From Enterobacteriaceae bacterium UBA7338 (lineage in GTDB: Bacteria > Pseudomonadota > Gammaproteobacteria > Enterobacterales > Enterobacteriaceae): a DNA stretch of 64,000 nucleotides. Each line of letters opens with the position of its first letter. Position 1 is the first letter of the stretch. This document shows positions 51,881 to 61,713 of this stretch, one piece after another. The notes beneath the pieces were generated by a model. That model worked only from the letters and a program-made list of their open reading frames with translations, did no database searches and had not been told where the DNA came from. The position numbers and the translations under genes are program-made. The DNA lies in NCBI GenBank assembly GCA_002480085.1, contig DKPJ01000017.1, positions 248,001 through 312,000 on the forward strand, given 5' to 3'.

Positions 51881-52600
51881 TTACAACCCCAGCGCCTCTT
51901 TTAGATTTTTCAGGTAGCGGCGGCTGACCGGCACGGTGTGGCCGTCGCGCAGCAGCAGCTCGGCCTGGCCGTTATCCTCAAAACGGATCTCCTGCAGATG
52001 GGCCATATTCACCAGATACTGGCGGTGACAGCGCATCAGCGGGGTCCGCTGCTCAAGGGTCCGCAGCGTCAGCTCGGTAAAGCCCTCTTTGCCCTCGTGG
52101 CTGGTGACGTAGACGCCGCTCATTCGGCTGCTGACAAAGGCCACGTCATCCATGTGCAGCAGCCAGATTCGGCTGTGGCCGGTGCAGGGAATGAACTTCA
52201 GGGCCTGCTGGTTCTCCGGCAGCAGAGAGATATCCTGCACGCCCCGCTCCTGGCGCAGGCGCTGGAGCGTCTTCGTCAGCCGCGGTGCCTCAATGGGCTT
52301 GAGCAGATAGTCAAAGGCATGCTCTTCAAACGCCTTCACCGCATACTCGTCAAAGGCGGTAAGGAATACCACGTAAGGGCGCTGGTCTGGATCGAGCATG
52401 CCGACCATCTCCAGACCGCTGATGCGCGGCATCTGGATATCGAGAAACAGCACGTCCGGGCGTAGCTTATGCACCGCCCCCAGCGCCTCTATCGCGTTGG
52501 CGCACTCGCCGACAATCTCAATGTCGCTCTCGTCCTCAAGCAGAACGCGCAGGTTCTCCCGCGCCAGCGGCTCGTCATCGACAATCAACACTTTTAACAT
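51881..52600 (-). CDS. btsR: LytTR response regulator BtsR (YehT)
   Basis: This 239-aa protein has a receiver domain with Asp54 in VLFLDIQMPR and a C-terminal LytTR DNA-binding domain (ALKFIPCTGHSRIWLLHMDD, RCHRQYLVNMAHLQEIR). With BtsS it senses extracellular pyruvate and activates btsT in E. coli. The ATG at 52600 overlaps the btsS end by 7 nt, so the pair is coupled; an alternate frame to 52657 lies wholly inside btsS. Confidence 0.96.
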   Translation of the reverse strand: MLKVLIVDDEPLARENLRVLLEDESDIEIVGECANAIEALGAVHKLRPDVLFLDIQMPRISGLEMVGMLDPDQRPYVVFLTAFDEYAVKAFEEHAFDYLLKPIEAPRLTKTLQRLRQERGVQDISLLPENQQALKFIPCTGHSRIWLLHMDDVAFVSSRMSGVYVTSHEGKEGFTELTLRTLEQRTPLMRCHRQYLVNMAHLQEIRFEDNGQAELLLRDGHTVPVSRRYLKNLKEALGL

Positions 52601-54282
52601 GCGTTCTCCTCCAGGGGCAGTCGCAGGGTAATGCGGGTAAAACGGTCCGGCTCGCACTGCACCGTGATACCGCAGGTGTCGCCAAACCGCGCCCGCAGGC
52701 GCTTATCCACCAGGCTCATGCCCAGCCCGCTGGCGTCGGTTTTCGGCTGGTAGAGACCCGCGTTATCTTCGATATCCAGCACCAGGTGATCTTCCTGCTG
52801 GCTGGCTTGAATAGTAATTTCCCCGACCCCCAGCAGCTGTGAGGTACCGTGCTTAATGGCGTTTTCCACGATCGGCTGTAGGGTAAAGGCCGGAAGCTGC
52901 TGATGGGCCAGCGCATCGGGCACGAACAGCGTCACCTGCAAATTTTCCTGAAAACGCGCCTTCTCAATTTGCAGGTAGGCGTTCACATGCTCAATCTCAT
53001 CCGCCAGGGTGACCACCTCCGACGGGCGCTTGAGGTTTTTACGGAAAAAGGTCGAGAGATACTGTACCAGCTGGCCCGCCTGATCGCTGTCGCGGCGGAT
53101 CACCGCCTTCAGCGTATTAAGCGCGTTAAAGAGAAAGTGCGGGTTAACCTGGGCATGGAGCAGCTTGATCTCCGACTGGGTCAAGAGCGCTTTCTGCCGC
53201 TCATACTGTCCGGCCAGGATCTGGGCCGACAGCAGCTGGGCGATCCCCTCCCCCAGCGTGCGGTTGATGGAGCTAAACAGACGGTTCTTGGCCTCATAGA
53301 GCTTGATGGTGCCCATCACCCGCTGGTTTTCGCCGCGCAGCGGGATCACCAGGGTCGAGCCGAGCTTGCACTGAGGGTGCAATGAGCAGCGGTACGGCAC
53401 TTCGTTGCCGTCGGCGTAGACTACCTCGCCGGTCTCCAGCGTCTTTTTGGTCCAGGCCGAGGAGATGGGTCGGCCCGGCAGATGGTGATCGTCGCCAATA
53501 CCCTTAAACGCCAGCAGCTTCTCCCGGTCGGTGATCGCCACCGCGCCGATATCCAGCTCCTGATAGAGCACCTGGGCTACCTTCATGCTGTTCTCCTCGT
53601 TAAATCCCTGGCGCAGGATCCCCTCCGTGGAGGCTGCCACCTTCAAGGCGGTAGCGGAGAAGGCCGAGGTGTACTTTTCGAGCATGGCGCGCTTGTCCAA
53701 CAGGATGCGCATAAACAGCGCCGCCCCCACGGTATTGGTGACCATCATCGGCGCGGCAATGCTGCCCACCAGATGCAGGGCGTCAGCGAAGGGACGAGCA
53801 ATGAGCAGAATAATCAGCATCTGCACCAGCTCAGCGACCAGGGTGATCGCGCCTGCCGTCAGAGGGTTGAAGACATAGTCGGTGCGGCCGCGTTTGATTA
53901 GCATGCTGTGCACCAGCCCGCCGAGCAGCCCTTCGACCATGGTGGAGAGCATGCAGCTTAGCGCCGTCATACCGCCCATTGAGTAGCGATGCAGGCCGCC
54001 GGTGAACCCCACCAGGCCGCCTACCAGCGGGCCGCCGAGCAGGCCCCCCATCACTGCGCCTATTGCCCGCGTATTGGCGATAGAGTCTTCGATATGCAGG
54101 CCGAAGTAGGTTCCCAGTATGCAGAAGATGGAGAAAGTGACGTAGCACAGCAGCTTGTGGGGTAGCCGGACGGTGACCTGCATCAGAGGGATAAAGAGCC
54201 GGGTTTTACTCATTAGCCAGGCGATAACCAGAAAAACGCACATCTGCTGTAGCAGCAGCAACACCAGGTTAAATTCATACAT
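52594..54282 (-). CDS. btsS: LytS-type sensor histidine kinase BtsS (YehU)
   Basis: This 562-aa kinase (E. coli 561) has an N-terminal 5TM-LYT domain (about 1-200, MGGLLGGPLVGGLVGFTGGL), a GAF domain (about 220-360) and a His-kinase domain with HAQVNPHFLFNALNTLK carrying the phospho-acceptor histidine and the N-box IVENAIKHG. It is a high-affinity pyruvate receptor in E. coli. The ATG at 54282 (MYEFNLVLLLLQQM) is conserved; the extension to 54354 is not. Confidence 0.96.
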   Translation of the reverse strand: MYEFNLVLLLLQQMCVFLVIAWLMSKTRLFIPLMQVTVRLPHKLLCYVTFSIFCILGTYFGLHIEDSIANTRAIGAVMGGLLGGPLVGGLVGFTGGLHRYSMGGMTALSCMLSTMVEGLLGGLVHSMLIKRGRTDYVFNPLTAGAITLVAELVQMLIILLIARPFADALHLVGSIAAPMMVTNTVGAALFMRILLDKRAMLEKYTSAFSATALKVAASTEGILRQGFNEENSMKVAQVLYQELDIGAVAITDREKLLAFKGIGDDHHLPGRPISSAWTKKTLETGEVVYADGNEVPYRCSLHPQCKLGSTLVIPLRGENQRVMGTIKLYEAKNRLFSSINRTLGEGIAQLLSAQILAGQYERQKALLTQSEIKLLHAQVNPHFLFNALNTLKAVIRRDSDQAGQLVQYLSTFFRKNLKRPSEVVTLADEIEHVNAYLQIEKARFQENLQVTLFVPDALAHQQLPAFTLQPIVENAIKHGTSQLLGVGEITIQASQQEDHLVLDIEDNAGLYQPKTDASGLGMSLVDKRLRARFGDTCGITVQCEPDRFTRITLRLPLEENAC

Positions 54283-54500
54283 AGCTGTGCGTCCATCGCG
54301 GTAAAAACGCGTAACATACAGTGAGTGAGTGTAACTTTCTTTTAAGCATTGCAATAAATCGGCAAATCGTGCTCACTGTCACACAATCGAACCGCTGATT
54401 TGACGAAATTGTTACAAAGAGAACGTAAAACGGTCAGTCCCTTCTGATACGCTGGGCATTGACCCCTGGACAAATGGAATATCCTGGCAAAGGTGGAATT

Positions 54501-55232
54501 ATGGCGCTTTACACGATCGGTGAAGTGGCTTTGCTCTGTGATATCAATCCCGTTACGCTGCGCGCCTGGCAGCGGCGTTACGGACTACTGAAACCGCAGC
54601 GCACGGATGGCGGGCATCGGCTATTTAACGATGCGGATATCGATCGCATCCGTGAGATAAAGCGCTGGATCGACACCGGCGTGCCGGTGAGTAAAGTCCA
54701 GGCGCTGCTGCTGAATGAGTCGCTGGATGGCTCGAACGGCTGGCGCGATCAGCAGGAGGTGCTGCTTCAGCTACTGCAAAACGGCAATATTCCCCGTCTG
54801 CGGCAGTGGCTAAAGGAGCGAACGCGTGACTACCCTGCCGAGACGCTCACCCTCCATCTGATTATTCCCCTTCGCCGCCGCCTGCGCTGTCAGCAGCCGA
54901 CCCTGCTGGCGATGCTCAGCCTGCTTGACGGCATTCTGATCAACCACATCTCCGTCTCCCTGGCCTCGGCCCGTAAGAAGCACAACAAAGATGCGCTGGT
55001 GGTGGGCTGGAATATTCATGACACCACCCGGCTGTGGCTGGAGGGGTGGCGAGTCAGCGAGCAGGGCTGGCGCGTGGAGGTGCTGGCAAACTCGCTAAAC
55101 CAGCTGCGTCCGGATCTGTTCGAGGGCCAGACCATGATGGTGTGGTGCGGCGATGCCCCCTCCCCGGCCCAGCGCCAGCAGCTGGCGACGTGGCAGGCTG
55201 CCGGGCATGCCATCTATCCGCTCGGCATTTAA
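54501..55232 (+). CDS. mlrA: MerR-family curli regulator MlrA
   Basis: This 243-aa protein (same as E. coli) has an N-terminal MerR HTH (MALYTIGEVALLCDINPVTL, then RAWQRRYGLLKPQRTDGG) almost identical to E. coli MlrA, and a diverged C-terminal effector half with an inactive cobalamin-like fold. MlrA activates csgD in response to c-di-GMP through DgcM/PdeR, downstream of YegE, which is in the same window. The ATG at 54501 follows aaaggtgg; the frame to 54459 is nonconserved. Divergent from btsS. Confidence 0.96.
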   Translation: MALYTIGEVALLCDINPVTLRAWQRRYGLLKPQRTDGGHRLFNDADIDRIREIKRWIDTGVPVSKVQALLLNESLDGSNGWRDQQEVLLQLLQNGNIPRLRQWLKERTRDYPAETLTLHLIIPLRRRLRCQQPTLLAMLSLLDGILINHISVSLASARKKHNKDALVVGWNIHDTTRLWLEGWRVSEQGWRVEVLANSLNQLRPDLFEGQTMMVWCGDAPSPAQRQQLATWQAAGHAIYPLGI

Positions 55233-55290
55233 TGTTTTATTAACAGCTGCGCTTCACGTTATACTTATCCGCTTGAATAAGGAGTACACC

Positions 55291-55398
55291 ATGAACGCAG
55301 CTAAAATTTCCATTATTACCCTTTTCTTTCTTATGGCCGTGGGCGGCATCGGCGGCGTGATGCTGGCGGGCTACACCGTTATTTTGCATGCTGGCTAA
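55291..55398 (+). CDS. yohO: Small membrane protein YohO
   Basis: This 35-aa single-TM protein begins MNAAKISIITLFFLMAVGGI and shares GGIGGVMLAGYT with E. coli YohO (35 aa). It has a strong ribosome site (aataaggagt) and its own short upstream region after mlrA. Its stop lies 20 nt inside the 3' end of the convergent yehW gene. Function unknown. Confidence 0.9.
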   Translation: MNAAKISIITLFFLMAVGGIGGVMLAGYTVILHAG

Positions 55399-56110
55399 GA
55401 CGGCGCGCCAGCCGTTCAAAGCAGCGATCGACAATAATCGCCGCCAGCGCCACCAGTAGCGCCCCCTGCAGAACGTAGGCGGTATTAAACCCGCTCAGGC
55501 CGATGATAATCGGCGTCCCCAGCGTATTTGCCCCTACCGTAGACGCGATCGCCGCCGTGCCAATGTTAACGATCACCGACGTACGCACGCCAGCCAAAAT
55601 TACCGGTGCGGCCAGCGGCAGCTCAACCTTGACCAGGCGCTGCCAGCCGCTCAGCCCCATCCCCTCCGCCACGCTCACCACCCCACCGGGAAGCGCCGCG
55701 ATGCCTGCCAGCGTCCCCTGCAATACCGGCAGCACGCCGTAGAGGGTCAGCGCAATGATGGCCGGCTCTTTGCCGAAGCCCATCACCGGCACGGCGATCG
55801 CCAGCACCGCTACCGGAGGAAAGGTCTGCCCCACGGCGGCGATGGTCTCTACCATCGAGCGAAACTCCAGCCCCGCCGGACGGGTCACCGCAATGCCCGC
55901 GCCAACGCCGAGCACCACCGCTATCGCGCTGGAGACGCCCACCAGCCAGAAGTGGGCCAGCGTCAGGGAGATAAAGCTCTCCTGCTGATAGAGCGGCCGC
56001 GAGAGCTGGGGAAAGAGCGCGCTAAAGAGATCCCCGCTGTAGGGCAGCGCCAGCAGCAGGGCGATAAACAGCGCGATAAGCCACAGGAGCGGATCACGAA
56101 TGGCTTTCAC
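55379..56110 (-). CDS. yehW: Osmoprotectant-type ABC importer permease YehW
   Basis: This 243-aa permease (same as E. coli) is of the ProW/OpuCB type: AVGQTFPPVAVLAIAVPVMG (about 96-115), EAA loop with EGMGLSGWQRLVKVELPLA. A GTG at 56110 gives VKAIRDPLLW, aligning with E. coli MKMLRDPLFW; the ATG at 56125 adds five residues and a larger overlap with yehX. It is last in yehZYXW, a low-affinity betaine-type importer under sigma-S in E. coli. Confidence 0.92.
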   Translation of the reverse strand: MKAIRDPLLWLIALFIALLLALPYSGDLFSALFPQLSRPLYQQESFISLTLAHFWLVGVSSAIAVVLGVGAGIAVTRPAGLEFRSMVETIAAVGQTFPPVAVLAIAVPVMGFGKEPAIIALTLYGVLPVLQGTLAGIAALPGGVVSVAEGMGLSGWQRLVKVELPLAAPVILAGVRTSVIVNIGTAAIASTVGANTLGTPIIIGLSGFNTAYVLQGALLVALAAIIVDRCFERLARRLSQHAK

Positions 56111-57041
56111 GGCTGGCCTCCGCACGAAGCAGATCCTGGAAGTGGATTGCGCCGTAAGATGCCCCCTCGGCGTTGGCTACCGGCAGCACCTCGCAGCGCC
56201 GGGCAACAAACGCCGAGAGCGCGTCGCGCAGGGTCATGGCGGCATCGAGCGGATCTCCGGCGACCTGTTCGCCAGGGCGGACGTAGTCGCCAACGCTACG
56301 CAGGGAGAGCAGGCGCACCCCCAGCTCGCTGCGGCCAAAGAAGGTGCGAACAAACTCATTCGCGGGCCGGGTAAGCATCTCCAGCGGCGTCCCCTGCTGC
56401 ACGACCCTGCCGCCATCCATCAGCACCAGATTATCTGCCAGCTGCAGCGCCTCGTCGATGTCGTGGGTCACCAGCACAATGGTCCGCCCCAGCAGACGGT
56501 GGATGCGCTTCATCTCCTGCTGGAGCGCGCCGCGGGTCACCGGATCCAGCGCGCCGAAAGGCTCATCCATCAGCAGCACCTCCGGATCGGCCGCCAGCGC
56601 CCGCGCCACGCCGACGCGCTGCTGTTGACCGCCCGAGAGCTGGTGCGGATAGCGCCCGCGCAGCTGCGGATCCAGTCCCAGAAGGGCCATCAGCTCGTCA
56701 ATGCGAGCGTCGATTTTTGCCCGGGGCCACTTCAGCAGCTGCGGCACGGTGGCAATGTTTTGCGCTACCGTCCAGTGGGGGAAGAGTCCAATGGATTGAA
56801 TGGCGTACCCCATGCGCCGCCGCAGAGCCAGCAGCGGCAGGCTGCGGATCTCCTCTCCGGCAAAGCGGATGGTGCCCGCGTCGTGCTCCACCAGACGGTT
56901 GATCATCTTCAGGGTGGTGGATTTCCCCGAGCCTGAGGTGCCGATCAGCACCGAAAAAGCTCCGGTTTTGAAGTGCAGATTGAGATCGCTGACCGCGCTC
57001 TGCCCGTTAAACGTTTTGCTAACCTGCGTGAACTCGATCAT
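56094..57041 (-). CDS. yehX: Osmoprotectant-type ABC importer ATPase YehX
   Basis: This 315-aa ATPase has Walker A GTSGSGKST, signature LSGGQQQRVGVARAL, Walker B VLLMDEPFGALD and a C-terminal CBS-like tail that in OpuA systems senses ionic strength. E. coli YehX is 308 aa; here the tail is a few residues longer (EASRESHS). The start at 57041 (MIEFTQVSK) overlaps yehY by 4 nt. Confidence 0.95.
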   Translation of the reverse strand: MIEFTQVSKTFNGQSAVSDLNLHFKTGAFSVLIGTSGSGKSTTLKMINRLVEHDAGTIRFAGEEIRSLPLLALRRRMGYAIQSIGLFPHWTVAQNIATVPQLLKWPRAKIDARIDELMALLGLDPQLRGRYPHQLSGGQQQRVGVARALAADPEVLLMDEPFGALDPVTRGALQQEMKRIHRLLGRTIVLVTHDIDEALQLADNLVLMDGGRVVQQGTPLEMLTRPANEFVRTFFGRSELGVRLLSLRSVGDYVRPGEQVAGDPLDAAMTLRDALSAFVARRCEVLPVANAEGASYGAIHFQDLLRAEASRESHS

Positions 57042-58192
57042 GGCTGTTTTACCTTCAGCAGTGCGATCCATAAGCCAAAAAGCGCGTCAACCACCACCGC
57101 CAGGGCGATGGTGGGGATCACCCCCAGCAGCACCAGATCCAGCGCGCTGCTGAGCAGCCCCTGGAAGACCAGCGCCCCGAAGCCGCCTGCGCCAATCAGG
57201 GCAGCGATCACCGCCATGCCCACCGTCTGCACCGTGACCACCCGCAGGCTGCGCAGCAGCACCGGCAGCGCCAGCGGCAGGCGCACCTGGAAGAAGCGCT
57301 GGCGGGCGCTCATCCCCATCCCGGCGGCGCTCTCCAGCACCTCGTGGGGAACCTGGTTCAGGCCCGCCACCACCCCGCGCACCAGCGGCAGCAGAGCGTA
57401 GAGCACCAGGGCGATCAGCGCGGGCGTCAGGCCCGTTCCGGCGATGCCTATCTGGCCGAGCGCGGGAAAATGGGCAACCAGCCCGGCCAGCGGGGCGATC
57501 AGTAAACCAAACAGCGCTACGGAGGGGACGGTCTGGATCACGTTGAGCACGGTAAACACCGGTGCCTGGCGAGCAGGATGGCGATAGCACCATAACCCCA
57601 GCGCGCCGCCCAGCAGCAGGGCCGGGAGCAGCGTGCCAAAGAGCAAAATCAGGTGCTGGGCCAGGGCGTCGTTAAATACATCCTGGCGGTTGGCATACTC
57701 TTTCAGCAGGGAGAGGTTATTCAGCGCCCCGAGGTGCAGGAGCAGCAGCGGTACCAGCCAGATCTGAGCCTGTAGCAGCCAGCGCCAGAGGGGATTGACG
57801 GTAAGGCGGCGGATAGCGTCGCTACCGGCGAGCAGCGCCAGCGCCATCCACAGCCAGAGGCCGCTGCCGATAGAGGTACGCGCCAGCGTGCTGCCCGACT
57901 GGGCCAGCTCGGTGGCCGCCTTGCCCGCCCCCCATACCAGCGCAATGAAGGTCAGCTCGGCCAGCGCCAGCGTCGCCACCAGCGGCCAGCGCCGGGGCAG
58001 AAAGCAGAGCACGAGAAAGAGCAGCGGTACGGGAAGCCACAGCGCGGGCGAGTGCGGCCAGATCTGCCACAGCGCCCGGCTCTCGCCGGACACCAGCCGA
58101 TTTGGCGCATAGTTGACAAAGGGCAGCAGGGCTGCCGCCAGGGCAAGGGCCACCAGCAGCAGCACAACGCGGTTATGACAGCGTATAGACAC
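57038..58192 (-). CDS. yehY: Osmoprotectant-type ABC importer permease YehY
   Basis: This 384-aa permease (E. coli 385) has an N-terminal set of extra TM helices (about 5-150) before the ProW-like core: VLNVIQTVPSVALFGLLIAP (about 215-234) and the EAA loop ESAAGMGMSARQRFFQVRLP. It pairs with YehW. The ATG at 58192 lies 22 nt after yehZ. Confidence 0.95.
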   Translation of the reverse strand: MSIRCHNRVVLLLVALALAAALLPFVNYAPNRLVSGESRALWQIWPHSPALWLPVPLLFLVLCFLPRRWPLVATLALAELTFIALVWGAGKAATELAQSGSTLARTSIGSGLWLWMALALLAGSDAIRRLTVNPLWRWLLQAQIWLVPLLLLHLGALNNLSLLKEYANRQDVFNDALAQHLILLFGTLLPALLLGGALGLWCYRHPARQAPVFTVLNVIQTVPSVALFGLLIAPLAGLVAHFPALGQIGIAGTGLTPALIALVLYALLPLVRGVVAGLNQVPHEVLESAAGMGMSARQRFFQVRLPLALPVLLRSLRVVTVQTVGMAVIAALIGAGGFGALVFQGLLSSALDLVLLGVIPTIALAVVVDALFGLWIALLKVKQP

Positions 58193-58213
58193 GTTCCGAT
58201 CCTGTCAGGCGGG

Positions 58214-59131
58214 TTATTTCACCAGCCCTTTCTGTTTCAGGTAGTCGGCGGCAACCTTCCTGGCATCCAGCCCCTCAACCGCGATGCTGGCATTGAGCTG
58301 CTGGAGCGTTTTCTCGTCCAGGCTCGCAAATACCGGCTTCAGCCACTCCTCCATCTGCGGATAGGCCTTCAGCACCGCCTCGCGCACCACCGGCGTCGGG
58401 GCGTAGATCGGCTGGACGCCTTTCGGATCGCTCAGGGTTTGCAGACCCAGCGCCGCGACCGGGCCATCGGTACCGTAGGCCATCGCCGCGTTCACGCCAG
58501 AGGTTTGCTGGGCCGCCGCTTTAATCGTCACCGCCGTATCGCCCCCGGCGAGGGAGAGAAGCTGCTTCTGATCCAGCTTAAAGTCGTAGGCTTTCTCAAA
58601 CGCCGGGAGGGCATCGGCGCGCTCGATAAACTCTGCCGACGCAGCCAGCTTAAAGTCCCCGCCCTGTTTCAGATAGCCGCTGAGATCGGCCAGCGAGGTG
58701 AGTTTGTTCTTCTCCGCCAGGTCTTTACGTACGGCGATGGTCCAGGTATTGTTGGCCGGAGCCGGGGTCAGCCACACCAGCTTGTTCTGCTCAAAGTCGA
58801 GCTTTTTCACCTTCTCGTAGCCCTGCTGGGCGTTTTTCCACGCCGCGTCGTTCTCGTCCTTAAAGAAGAACGCGCCGTTGCCGGTATATTCCGGGTAGAT
58901 ATCCAGCTCGCCGGAGGTAATCGCGCCGCGCACCACCGGCGTCGTCCCCAGCTGAACCTTATTGACGGTTTTTACCCCGTGGCTCTCCAGCACCTGGAGG
59001 ATAATATTCCCGAGCAGCGCCCCTTCCGTATCAATCTTCGAGCCGACTTTGACCGGCTCAGCCGCCAGCGCAGGCAGGCTCACGGCTGCCATCAGTACCA
59101 GTGAGCCGAGACTTCCTTTAATCATTGCCAT
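58214..59131 (-). CDS. yehZ: Osmoprotectant-type periplasmic binding protein YehZ (OsmF)
   Basis: This 305-aa protein (same as E. coli) has a signal peptide (MAMIKGSLGSLVLMAAVSLP, cleaved after ALA) and the OpuAC fold with IYPEYTGNGAFF near 95. E. coli YehZ is sigma-S and osmotically induced; it binds betaine only weakly. The ATG at 59131 follows aggaaa; an ATG at 59125 is an alternative. First gene of the yehZYXW operon. Confidence 0.95.
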   Translation of the reverse strand: MAMIKGSLGSLVLMAAVSLPALAAEPVKVGSKIDTEGALLGNIILQVLESHGVKTVNKVQLGTTPVVRGAITSGELDIYPEYTGNGAFFFKDENDAAWKNAQQGYEKVKKLDFEQNKLVWLTPAPANNTWTIAVRKDLAEKNKLTSLADLSGYLKQGGDFKLAASAEFIERADALPAFEKAYDFKLDQKQLLSLAGGDTAVTIKAAAQQTSGVNAAMAYGTDGPVAALGLQTLSDPKGVQPIYAPTPVVREAVLKAYPQMEEWLKPVFASLDEKTLQQLNASIAVEGLDARKVAADYLKQKGLVK

Positions 59132-59229
59132 TGCACTTTCCTCATTATTGTTGAAATTGCGGATCGCTCTTACTCTTCTCATAAAACGAAGGGCCAGTAA
59201 ACTGACCCTTTTGGTTATTGCTATTCTGA

Positions 59230-61527
59230 TTATTGCAATTCGAACTGCGCCTGTTTCACCCGGGCGGAGTCGGTGCCGATAAAGACGTTAAACTTGCCTG
59301 GCTCGGCATCGTATTTCATCTTCTGATTCCAGAACTTCAGGGCGTTAATGTCGATCGGGAAGCTGACGGTCTGCGTCTCGCCCGGCTTCAGGGTGACCTT
59401 ATCGAAGCCCTTCAGCTCCTTCACCGGACGGCTCAGGGAGGCGGTGACGTCCTGAATGTACATCTGCATCACCGTCGCGCCTTCCCGCTTGCCGGTGTTG
59501 GTCACGTCAACGCTGGCGGTGACCGTACCGTCACGCGACAGGGTCGGTGCCGAGAGCTTCACGTCAGAGACGCTAAAGGTGGTATAGCTCAGGCCGTAGC
59601 CAAAAGGATAGAGCGGGCCGTTAGCCTCGTCAAAGTAGCGCGAGGTGTACTTGTTCGGGTGTTCGGCGTTGTAGGGACGGCCGGTGTTCAGGTGGCTGTA
59701 GTAGACCGGGATCTGCCCTACGGAACGTGGGAAGGAGATTGGCAGCTTGCCGGACGGGTTGTAGTCGCCAAACAGCACGTCGGCCACAGCGTTGCCGCCT
59801 TCGGTACCGGCGAACCAGGTCTCCAGAATGGCGTCTGCCTGCTGATCCTGCTTCACCATCGCCAGCGGACGGCCATTCATCAACACCAGCACCAGCGGCT
59901 TGCCGGTGGCTTTCAGGGCGGTGATCAGATCCTGCTGGCTCTGGGGAATGGTAATATCGGTCCGGCTGGAGGCTTCGTGCGCCATCCCCTGCGACTCGCC
60001 GACTACCGCAACCACCACGTCGGATTGATTCGCGGCCTTGACCGCTTCGTCAATCATCGCCTGCGGCGTGCGCTCGTCAACCTGAATTGCTGGCTCATAC
60101 TGGTTGAGGAACTCAACAATATCTTTGTCATTGGTAACGTTGGCCCCTTTGGCGAAGATCACTTTCCCTTCGCTGCCGACGGCGTTTTTGATCCCGGTAA
60201 GAACGGTGACCGACTGTTCGGTGACCCCGGCCGCGGACCAGCTGCCCATCACGTCACGCTTGCTGTCGGCCAGCGGGCCGACCACGGCAACGGTAGCGGA
60301 TTTTTTCAGCGGCAGCGTCTCGAGGCGGTTCTTCAGCAGCACCATGCTTTCGCGCGCCACTTCCCGGGCCTCTTTGCGGTGCAGGCGGCTCTCGGCATTG
60401 GTGTCCTGCGGATCGCTCTCTTTCGGGCCAAGGTGGCTGTAGGGATCGTTAAACAGCCCCATATCATATTTGACGTTCAGCACATGACGGGTGGCGTCGT
60501 CCAGCTCGGCCATCGTCACTTTGCCGCTCTTGATCAGTCCCGGCAGGTATTTGCTGTAGTACTCATCAGCCATGCTCATGTCCACGCCGGACTTGATCGC
60601 CACGCGCACCGCGTCCTCGGGATCCGCCGCCGTGCCGTGTTTGATCAGCTCTTTAATCGCCCCGTGATCGGAGATGGTGATGCCTTTGAATTTCCAGTCG
60701 CCGCGCAGGAGATCCTTCAGCAACCACGAGTCCGAGGAGGCCGGCGTCCCGTTGAGGGAGTTAAGGGCGATCATCACCCCGCCGCTGCCCGCGTCGAGAG
60801 CGGCTTTATAGGGCGGCATATAGTCGTTGAACAGGCGCTGCAGGCTCATATCGACGGTGTTGTACTCTTTTCCGCCCTCCACGGCACCGTAGGCGGCGAA
60901 GTGTTTCACGCTGGTCATCACCGAGTAGCGATCCGCCGGGCTTTTGCCCTGCATCGCTTCGACCATGGTTTTGCCCATCATCGCGGTGAGGTAGGTATCC
61001 TCCCCGAAGCCCTCAGAGCCACGGCCCCAGCGCGGATCGCGCGTGACGTCCACCATCGGGGCCCAGGTCATGTTCAGGCCGTCGTCCGCCGCTTCATAAG
61101 CGGAAATGCGGCCCACGGTTTTTACCGCATCGAGGTCAAAGGAGGAGGCCAGGCCTAAGCTGATAGGGAAAACGGTACGCTGACCGTGTACCACGTCATA
61201 GGCAAAGAAGAGAGGGATCTTCAGGCGGCTAAGCTGCATCGCCTGGTCCTGCATCGCACGGATATCCTGGCGGGTGACGGTGTTGAAGATGGCCCCCACC
61301 TGGCTGGCCTTGATCATGTCGCGGATCGCCTCTTTCGGGTTATCCGGGCCGACGCTGATCAGGCGCAGCTGACCAATTTTTTCGTCAACCGTCATTTTTT
61401 TGAGCAAATCCGTGACGTAGGCATCCCGGGCCTGCGGCGTCAGGGGATGGTTAGCGGACGTATCCTCTGCCAGTGCGGGCTGCAGCGCCAGCCCTACGGC
61501 GACACCTACTGAACATAGCCATTTCAT
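59230..61527 (-). CDS. bglX: Periplasmic beta-glucosidase
   Basis: This 765-aa GH3 enzyme (same as E. coli) has a signal peptide (KWLCSVGVAVGLALQPALA), an N-terminal barrel with nucleophile Asp in TISDHGAIKEL (near 287), the middle alpha/beta domain with acid/base loop, and a C-terminal fibronectin III-like domain (from about 660). It hydrolyses beta-linked glucosides in the periplasm. The ATG at 61527 (MKW) matches E. coli; the frame to 61536 adds three residues. Convergent orientation to none; divergent from dld. Confidence 0.97.
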   Translation of the reverse strand: MKWLCSVGVAVGLALQPALAEDTSANHPLTPQARDAYVTDLLKKMTVDEKIGQLRLISVGPDNPKEAIRDMIKASQVGAIFNTVTRQDIRAMQDQAMQLSRLKIPLFFAYDVVHGQRTVFPISLGLASSFDLDAVKTVGRISAYEAADDGLNMTWAPMVDVTRDPRWGRGSEGFGEDTYLTAMMGKTMVEAMQGKSPADRYSVMTSVKHFAAYGAVEGGKEYNTVDMSLQRLFNDYMPPYKAALDAGSGGVMIALNSLNGTPASSDSWLLKDLLRGDWKFKGITISDHGAIKELIKHGTAADPEDAVRVAIKSGVDMSMADEYYSKYLPGLIKSGKVTMAELDDATRHVLNVKYDMGLFNDPYSHLGPKESDPQDTNAESRLHRKEAREVARESMVLLKNRLETLPLKKSATVAVVGPLADSKRDVMGSWSAAGVTEQSVTVLTGIKNAVGSEGKVIFAKGANVTNDKDIVEFLNQYEPAIQVDERTPQAMIDEAVKAANQSDVVVAVVGESQGMAHEASSRTDITIPQSQQDLITALKATGKPLVLVLMNGRPLAMVKQDQQADAILETWFAGTEGGNAVADVLFGDYNPSGKLPISFPRSVGQIPVYYSHLNTGRPYNAEHPNKYTSRYFDEANGPLYPFGYGLSYTTFSVSDVKLSAPTLSRDGTVTASVDVTNTGKREGATVMQMYIQDVTASLSRPVKELKGFDKVTLKPGETQTVSFPIDINALKFWNQKMKYDAEPGKFNVFIGTDSARVKQAQFELQ

Positions 61528-61713
61528 GTCGTTCACTCTCTTGTGTTAACAGCCGACTCAGCGGCCTGACCGTGCGAAAAAACGCAGTGTGCCATAATCG
61601 TAGCGCGCCTTGCAGGGTTATTCTCTTATTTTTCTGGCAATTAGTCCGTCGGGATAGATTTTCCCGCGCTATGCTTTATCAGATGATTCTGGCCCCACCA
61701 CAAGGAGTGGAAA

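Noticed and set aside
59233..61158. 641-codon plus-strand open frame inside bglX
   Set aside because: It is a shadow of the bglX coding pattern on the opposite strand.
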